A stretch of DNA of 64,000 nucleotides, taken from NCBI RefSeq assembly GCF_001613065.1, contig NZ_BDBQ01000036.1, positions 62,001 through 126,000 of the forward strand, in the 5' to 3' direction. This document shows positions 59,125 to 64,000 of the stretch, piece by piece. The notes under the pieces are model-generated. The model was not told the origin of the DNA and searched no databases. It was given only the letters and a program-made list of their open reading frames with translations. This DNA comes from Nocardia miyunensis NBRC 108239 (GTDB lineage Bacteria; Actinomycetota; Actinomycetes; Mycobacteriales; Mycobacteriaceae). Numbering within the stretch: position 1 is the first letter of the stretch; every line of letters begins with the position of its first letter. The translations under genes were made by a program, and so were the position numbers.

Positions 59125-59134
59125 ACATCGGCGT

Positions 59135-59164
59135 TCCGGGGCGGCCGCGTCGGGCCGCCCCGGA
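59135..59164. terminator. Bidirectional terminator after uvrA
   Basis: TCCGGGGCGGCC (59135-59146) and its complement (59153-59164) form a 12-bp stem with a 6-nt loop between convergent genes. Confidence 0.85.
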
Positions 59165-59173
59165 CGCGATGTG

Positions 59174-60484
59174 CTACCAGGGATTCCAGGTGTCGCTGGG
59201 CCCGGTTCCGGCGGCGCCGAGGTGCCGCCGGGCCTGGCGGCGCTTGTAGAACACTTCCTCCACCGACATAGTCGGCGCGGCCTCGGTGATCGCGGCCAGC
59301 CGGGCATCGAGGTGGTGTTCGTGGATGTGCCATTGCAATCCGGCTCGCCGCTCGGCCGACAGGGCGGCCCAGGCCGCGCCGAACCGTTGCTGCGCGGCCG
59401 GATCGGCGACCGCGATGAGTTGCAGCAGCATCGGCCAGCCGTCGGACTCGGTGGCCCGCATCGGCAGATCCACCACGTTGTCATCCGGCAGTTCGGCCAG
59501 CAGCCGCACGGTCCGCCGCTGGATCTCGGTGCTGGTCCGCGCCGCCAGCGCGAAGAAGCCGCGCCAGTAGTTAGGCTCGGTGCGGCCGTTGAGCGAGGCG
59601 ACGATCGCGGCCATCACGCCCTGATCGCCGAATACCGGATTGCCGGCCATCCGGCCCAGCGCCTGGCGGCTCAGATTGCCGGTGAAGGTCAGTAGATCCG
59701 GGACCGAGCCGATCCGGATCGCATTGGTGATGAGATTCCCGATCGCCGGTGGCGATCCGACCGAGAACAGGGCCTCGCCCACGGCACGGATGATCTCCGG
59801 TTCACACCGCGCGAAGATCGACAGTCCCGCGCGCTGCAGTTCGGGCGTTCCGGCCAGAACCGTGCGGACCAGCCGCGGAATCCGTTGCGACTGACCGGAA
59901 AGCAGTTGCCGCACAATGGCGTTGACGGCCTCGGAGGAGAAGGCGTAGGCGGTCGCGTGGATCAGGCCCTCGTCATCGCGCGCGCCGAGTTCGATCGCCT
60001 CGATCAACGTCGGGGTCGCGTAGTCCAGGAACGGGCCGACGGTGATGTAGTCGTGGCGGCGCAGGATCTCGTTGACGACCTCGACCAGCGGTTCGGGCGG
60101 CACGCCGTCCGCCAGGTGCCCGACGGTGACCGGGTCTATGTAGGGCACGCAGTCCGCGGCGTACAACGTGCCCAGCAGGGCGACGGTCTCCGCGGCCTTC
60201 TTCGGATGGTCGGCGCCGACGGCTCCCGCGGCGCGGCCGGTCATGGCGGGCGGCACGATGCGCTGGATCAGCGGCATCGAGACGCTCAGTGGGATGAACG
60301 GCACGAGTCTGCTGATGCGGCGGAAGGTTTCGGCGTGATCGTCGAACACGACGCGCGACATGCGCTCCTGGAGTTCGTGTAGCCGGTGGGCGCCGAGCCG
60401 TTCCAGATGCGCGAGCCGCTCGGGCGGTACGTGCAGGGTGCGTGCCAGCAGAACGATTTGAGCGCGAGTTACCAGATTGGTCAT
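59174..60484 (-). CDS. Hypothetical protein, 436 aa, helical repeats
   Basis: The product is almost entirely helical with repeated helix pairs of 30-40 residues (EALFSVGSPPAIGNLITNAI, SIFARCEPEIIRAV, QGVMAAIVASLNGR), so a HEAT/ARM-like superhelix is likely. It begins TRAQIVLLARTLHVPPERLA and ends TWNPW. It has no signal peptide. Its start is coupled by ATGA to the stop of the upstream 74-residue gene. I do not recognise the family. Confidence 0.7.
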   Translation of the reverse strand: MTNLVTRAQIVLLARTLHVPPERLAHLERLGAHRLHELQERMSRVVFDDHAETFRRISRLVPFIPLSVSMPLIQRIVPPAMTGRAAGAVGADHPKKAAETVALLGTLYAADCVPYIDPVTVGHLADGVPPEPLVEVVNEILRRHDYITVGPFLDYATPTLIEAIELGARDDEGLIHATAYAFSSEAVNAIVRQLLSGQSQRIPRLVRTVLAGTPELQRAGLSIFARCEPEIIRAVGEALFSVGSPPAIGNLITNAIRIGSVPDLLTFTGNLSRQALGRMAGNPVFGDQGVMAAIVASLNGRTEPNYWRGFFALAARTSTEIQRRTVRLLAELPDDNVVDLPMRATESDGWPMLLQLIAVADPAAQQRFGAAWAALSAERRAGLQWHIHEHHLDARLAAITEAAPTMSVEEVFYKRRQARRHLGAAGTGPSDTWNPW

Positions 60485-60705
60485 TGTCCGGTCATGTCTC
60501 CGAACATGATTCGCTTGGTCACCCCGCGGAACGGCTTGGGCAGCACACCGACCATGTCATCGATGGCCGAGTTCAGTGCGGCGGTTTCGGTCTTGCGCGC
60601 ATTGCGGAACAGGCCCAGCAGGTCGGCTGCCTCTTGCTCGGACAGCTCATCTAATGCCGCGACGTGGCCGTCCAATTCCGCCGCGAGATCGGTTCTGGCA
60701 CTCAT
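60481..60705 (-). CDS. Small helical hypothetical protein, 74 aa
   Basis: The product starts MSARTDLAAELDGHVAALDE and is one or two amphipathic helices followed by a basic segment (PKPFRGVTKRIMFGDM). Its stop overlaps the ATG of the 436-residue gene by ATGA, so the two are translated together and probably act together. Confidence 0.65.
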   Translation of the reverse strand: MSARTDLAAELDGHVAALDELSEQEAADLLGLFRNARKTETAALNSAIDDMVGVLPKPFRGVTKRIMFGDMTGQ

Positions 60706-60829
60706 AATTCTCCTGATTTACGCGTTGGGCCCGGGATTACCCATGTGCGCGCACACGAATCATAGGAGTGCCAACAACTTTCGTTGCCGGAAATCATCTC
60801 GGATGGGGTGATAGTGGTCACTGAGCGGT

Positions 60830-61177
60830 TCAGTAGACCGGCCCGGTGTACTTCTCACCGGGCCCTGTGCCCGGCTCGTCGGGGTGCGCGGAGGACTCGC
60901 GGAATGCGCGCTGCAGCGATTGCAGTCCGTCGCGCAGGGGACCCGCGTGCGGACCCAGGTATTCCACCGAAGCGGTGATCAGACCTGCCAGGGCGGTGAT
61001 CAGCCGGCGGGCCTCGTCGAGGTCGCGGCGGGGACTGGTGTCCGGATCCGGATCGGCCAGGCCGAGCTTCTCGGCGGCCGAGCTCATCAGCATGACCGCG
61101 GCCCGGCTGATCACCTCGACGGCGGGGATGTCGGCCAGTTCGCGCACATCCGGTTCGATCGGGGTGGCGTCGTTCAT
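60830..61177 (-). CDS. DUF1844 family protein
   Basis: The 115-residue protein has REL ADIPAVEVISRAAVMLMS followed by SPRRDLDEARRLITALAGLI and LGPHAGPLRDGLQSLQRAFR. This pattern matches the DUF1844 protein found beside infC in actinobacteria. It is helical and soluble. The ATG at 61177 is preferred; a start at 61187 would change little. It is divergent from infC. Function unknown. Confidence 0.8.
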   Translation of the reverse strand: MNDATPIEPDVRELADIPAVEVISRAAVMLMSSAAEKLGLADPDPDTSPRRDLDEARRLITALAGLITASVEYLGPHAGPLRDGLQSLQRAFRESSAHPDEPGTGPGEKYTGPVY

Positions 61178-61577
61178 GTCCGGTAGCATCGCATTTTCCA
61201 CGGCGTCGCAGGTCACGGGGACGCCGATTGTGAGTTCGCGATGCGGTGATGCTATGGTGTACGGCAACGACCGTCCCGACCCGTGTATTTTCGGCCCGAA
61301 TCGCCGGATTGCACTGCGCCGGGGCAGTAAGTGGAGCCCGACTCCCACCGCCTGCCGGCCGAAACGCCAGGCAAAGCGGTCCGGTCGCTCATCATGATGG
61401 ATGAGTTTCCGTGTACTGGTTTCCCGGTACGCGGCCGATGTGGCGAGTGTGCACATCGATGGCCGGTCGACATCGGGCCCCGTGGCGGTGAAATACCGTA
61501 ACGGGGCCTTCGTGTTGGATATGGGGTTGCCATTACAGCGCGGTCGTTGGACGACACCGCTTGACCTAGGAGGCCCC
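61178..61577. other. infC 5' leader region
   Basis: About 400 bp with no gene apart from the promoter and leader of infC. An open frame continues upstream of infC from 61401, but its N-terminal part lacks family similarity. It contains the hairpin at 61476-61508 and the ribosome-binding site TAGGAGG at 61567-61573. Confidence 0.6.
61476..61508 (+). promoter_or_regulatory. Hairpin in the infC leader
   Basis: GGCCCCGT (61476-61483) pairs with ACGGGGCC (61501-61508), and CGGT/ACCG lie inside, leaving a small loop. It is 60-70 bp before the infC ribosome-binding site and could control the IF3-L35-L20 operon, for example by L20 binding, but nothing in the sequence proves that. Confidence 0.4.
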
Positions 61578-62210
<633 letters not shown>

Positions 62211-62278
62211 AAACGATTCAGCTCCGGTGGCGGCGCGAGTGCAGGCTGCCACCGGCACGAGACAGAACTGAGGAATCC

Positions 62279-62473
62279 ATGCCGAAGATGAAGAGCCACA
62301 GCGGCGCCTCGAAGCGATTCAAGGTGTCCGGTCGCGGCAAGCTGCTGCGCCAGCAGGCCAACCGGCGCCACCTGCTCGAGCACAAGTCCAGCCGCCGGAC
62401 TCGTCGTCTGGATGGCACGGAGGCCGTCGCGCCCGCCGACGTCCGTCGCGTCAAGAAGCTGCTCGGTATCTGA
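62279..62473 (+). CDS. rpmI: 50S ribosomal protein L35
   Basis: The 64-residue basic protein is typical L35: [20 protein letters not shown], then [18 protein letters not shown] and RRVKKLLGI. It lies between infC and rplT as usual. Confidence 0.97.
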   Translation: MPKMKSHSGASKRFKVSGRGKLLRQQANRRHLLEHKSSRRTRRLDGTEAVAPADVRRVKKLLGI

Positions 62474-62559
62474 GCCGGCCTCGCGATCCGTTTTCGGACG
62501 CCAACAACCGACCACCTCCGGGCGCCGCGCGCGCCCCACGATCTAACAAGGACTGACCA

Positions 62560-62940
62560 GTGGCACGCGTCAAAAGGGCCGTCAACGCTCAGAAGAAGCG
62601 CCGTTCCGTTCTCGAGGCATCCAAGGGCTACCGCGGGCAGCGCTCGCGGCTGTACCGCAAGGCCAAGGAACAGCAGCTGCACTCGCTCACCTACGCCTAC
62701 CGCGACCGCCGCGCGCGCAAGGGTGACTTCCGCAAGCTGTGGATCGCGCGCATCAATGCTGCGGCTCGGCTGAACGACATCACGTACAACCGCTTCATCC
62801 AGGGCCTCAAGGCCGCGGGTGTCGAGGTCGACCGCAAGATCCTGGCCGAGCTGGCCGTCTCCGACGCCGAGGCCTTCGCGGGCCTGGTCGCGGTGGCCAA
62901 GGCCGCGCTGCCCGAGGATGTCAACGCTCCGGCCGCCTGA
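62560..62940 (+). CDS. rplT: 50S ribosomal protein L20
   Basis: The 126-residue protein starts at GTG and has [40 protein letters not shown] and [21 protein letters not shown]20 binds 23S rRNA in assembly and represses its own operon in several bacteria. Confidence 0.97.
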   Translation: MARVKRAVNAQKKRRSVLEASKGYRGQRSRLYRKAKEQQLHSLTYAYRDRRARKGDFRKLWIARINAAARLNDITYNRFIQGLKAAGVEVDRKILAELAVSDAEAFAGLVAVAKAALPEDVNAPAA

Positions 62941-62955
62941 TTCGGCATCCGGCAC

Positions 62956-63852
62956 TTGACCACTCAGCATCGAGAACGACCCGTGGACGCGCTCTCCGAG
63001 CGCAATCCGCGGGTCGTTTCGGCTGTCAAGCTGCATCGCGGCGCACACCGCCGCAAGACCGGGCTGTTTCTCGCGGAAGGCGCGAATTCGGTTGCCGCAG
63101 CGCTGGATGCGGGCCGGATCGAGGAGTTGTTCTATTCCCCTCGGGCCGCCGAACGAGATCACGAGCTGGTGGCGGGAGCCGCGGCCACCGGTGTGCGCAC
63201 GACGCTGGTGAGCGAGCGCGCCGCGGAACACCTCGGTGAGACGGTGACCCCGCCCGGCCTGGTCGCGATCTGCCGTCAGGTGGATGTGCCGCTGGCACAG
63301 GTACTCTCGCCGGACACGAGCGGCGTTGTCGCTGAATCGGCAGTGGCGCTGGGGCAGTCGGGGAGTTCGGATGTCACGCGCTCGGTTCACCCCCTGATGC
63401 TGGCCGTGCCCGTCGAGATCTCCGATCCGGGCAATGCGGGCACCCTGATCCGCGTCGCGGACGCGGTCGGCGCGAACGGCGTTGTCCTGGCCGGTGATTC
63501 GGTCGACCCGCACAATGGCAAATGCGTACGCGCCTGCGCTGGGAGTCTTTTCCACGTCCCGCTGGCTCGCGAACGCGATATCGGCACTGTGCTGCACGCA
63601 CTGTCCGAATCCGGAATCACCGTGCTGGCCACCACGGCCCGCGGCGAAGTGGACCTGGACGACGCCGAGGAGATCCTGTCCGGCCCGGTGGCCTGGCTCT
63701 TCGGCAACGAGGCCCACGGCCTCGACCCCGCGGTGGCCGCCCGTGCCGACCACCGCATCCGCATCCCCATCCACGGCCGCGCCGAAAGCCTCAACCTCGC
63801 CGCCGCAGCGGCCATCTGCCTCTACGCGGGCGCGAGAGTCCAACATCGCTGA
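62956..63852 (+). CDS. tsnR: SpoU/TrmH-type 23S rRNA 2'-O-methyltransferase
   Basis: The 298-residue product has a substrate-binding domain (about 1-90, RNPRVVSAVKLHRGAHRRKT) and a SPOUT methyltransferase domain with the knotted SAM site: SDPGNAGTLIRVADAVGANG, LFGNEAHGL and ESLNLAAAAAICLY. TsnR-type enzymes methylate rRNA and can confer thiostrepton resistance, but most members modify rRNA in a housekeeping role. A TTG start 15 bp after rplT is used; GTG 62983 is the alternative. The position after rplT matches mycobacteria. Confidence 0.85.
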   Translation: MTTQHRERPVDALSERNPRVVSAVKLHRGAHRRKTGLFLAEGANSVAAALDAGRIEELFYSPRAAERDHELVAGAAATGVRTTLVSERAAEHLGETVTPPGLVAICRQVDVPLAQVLSPDTSGVVAESAVALGQSGSSDVTRSVHPLMLAVPVEISDPGNAGTLIRVADAVGANGVVLAGDSVDPHNGKCVRACAGSLFHVPLARERDIGTVLHALSESGITVLATTARGEVDLDDAEEILSGPVAWLFGNEAHGLDPAVAARADHRIRIPIHGRAESLNLAAAAAICLYAGARVQHR

Positions 63853-63975
63853 CCCGCCGCCGCCTGCATCGTCGAATCAGCCACTAGCACAGGCTGTTCC
63901 GATGTCGCATCAAGCGTGCTTCTCTCGTTCAGGGGGTGTGAGGCCGGAAAACCTGGATGAAACCGGCGGGTGGCC

Positions 63976-63981
63976 TACACT
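63976..63981 (+). promoter_or_regulatory. Possible -10 box of a leaderless gene at the window edge
   Basis: TACACT ends 7 nt before a GTG at 63989 that opens onto the last bases of the window. The layout equals that of the other leaderless genes, but the gene itself is outside. Confidence 0.25.
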
Positions 63982-64000
63982 GCGCGGCGTGCGTTCTCGA

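Noticed and set aside
62956..63852. Thiostrepton-resistance determinant
   Set aside because: The protein is a SpoU-type rRNA methyltransferase in the conserved position after rplT; a resistance role cannot be read from the sequence.

Overview
The window is high-GC actinobacterial DNA, most probably from Nocardia or a close Nocardiaceae relative. The gene order follows the Mycobacterium tuberculosis block from hisA to tsnR: priA-impA-hisF-hisI, trpE-(trp-region membrane protein)-trpC-trpB-trpA-lgt, pyk-tesB, pdtaR, polA, rpsA, coaE, uvrB, a universal stress protein, uvrA, then infC-rpmI-rplT-tsnR. Frequent GTG/TTG starts, ATGA stop/start overlaps, and TANNNT boxes 6-7 nt upstream of start codons (leaderless transcripts) fit this assignment. 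No phage, IS, integrase or CRISPR locus was seen.

Layout. 1-3.4 kb: end of a secreted Mce-associated-type protein, then the late histidine genes with the dual-function isomerase PriA. 3.4-5.1 kb: MarR regulator and two small unknowns on the minus strand. 5.4-11.3 kb: tryptophan genes; no trpF is present, which fits PriA covering that step. 11.3-15.8 kb: lgt, a TM2 protein, pyruvate kinase, acyl-CoA thioesterase. 15.8-18 kb: small minus-strand genes (tyrosine phosphatase, DUF4188) and tRNA-Leu(CAA). 18.2-24.6 kb: pdtaR and a branched-chain amino-acid ABC transporter whose two ATPases are fused. 24.7-27.5 kb: polA. 27.5-39.1 kb: the accessory part, lying between polA and rpsA: a leader peptide with a free-standing LeuA regulatory domain, thioredoxin, a LeuB-like dehydrogenase, a polar amino-acid ABC transporter, a LysR/flavin-oxidase pair, an SPFH/ribbon-helix-helix operon and a methyltransferase. 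39.4-50.5 kb: rpsA, a Tat-exported phospholipase C, coaE, two DUF402 paralogues, uvrB, a VOC protein, an AraC regulator and a universal stress protein. 50.7-64 kb: HelR, a PAS-GGDEF cyclase, an orphan ketosynthase, uvrA, an unknown gene pair, and the IF3/L35/L20 operon with tsnR.

Two sites stand out. First, the trpB-trpA junction holds three near-identical 95-bp tandem units derived from the trpB 3' end. Each encodes a 32-36 residue peptide, starts with its own ATG behind a GAGGA, and overlaps its neighbour by ATGA/GTGA, so trpB is linked to trpA by a chain of three coupled mini-ORFs. Second, the free-standing LeuA regulatory-domain gene is preceded by a 21-codon leader rich in Leu/Val codons and by competing hairpins ending in a T-run, which looks like a branched-chain amino-acid attenuator.

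Start codons were chosen from ribosome-binding sites, overlaps, leaderless promoter spacing and remembered family lengths. No database search was run.
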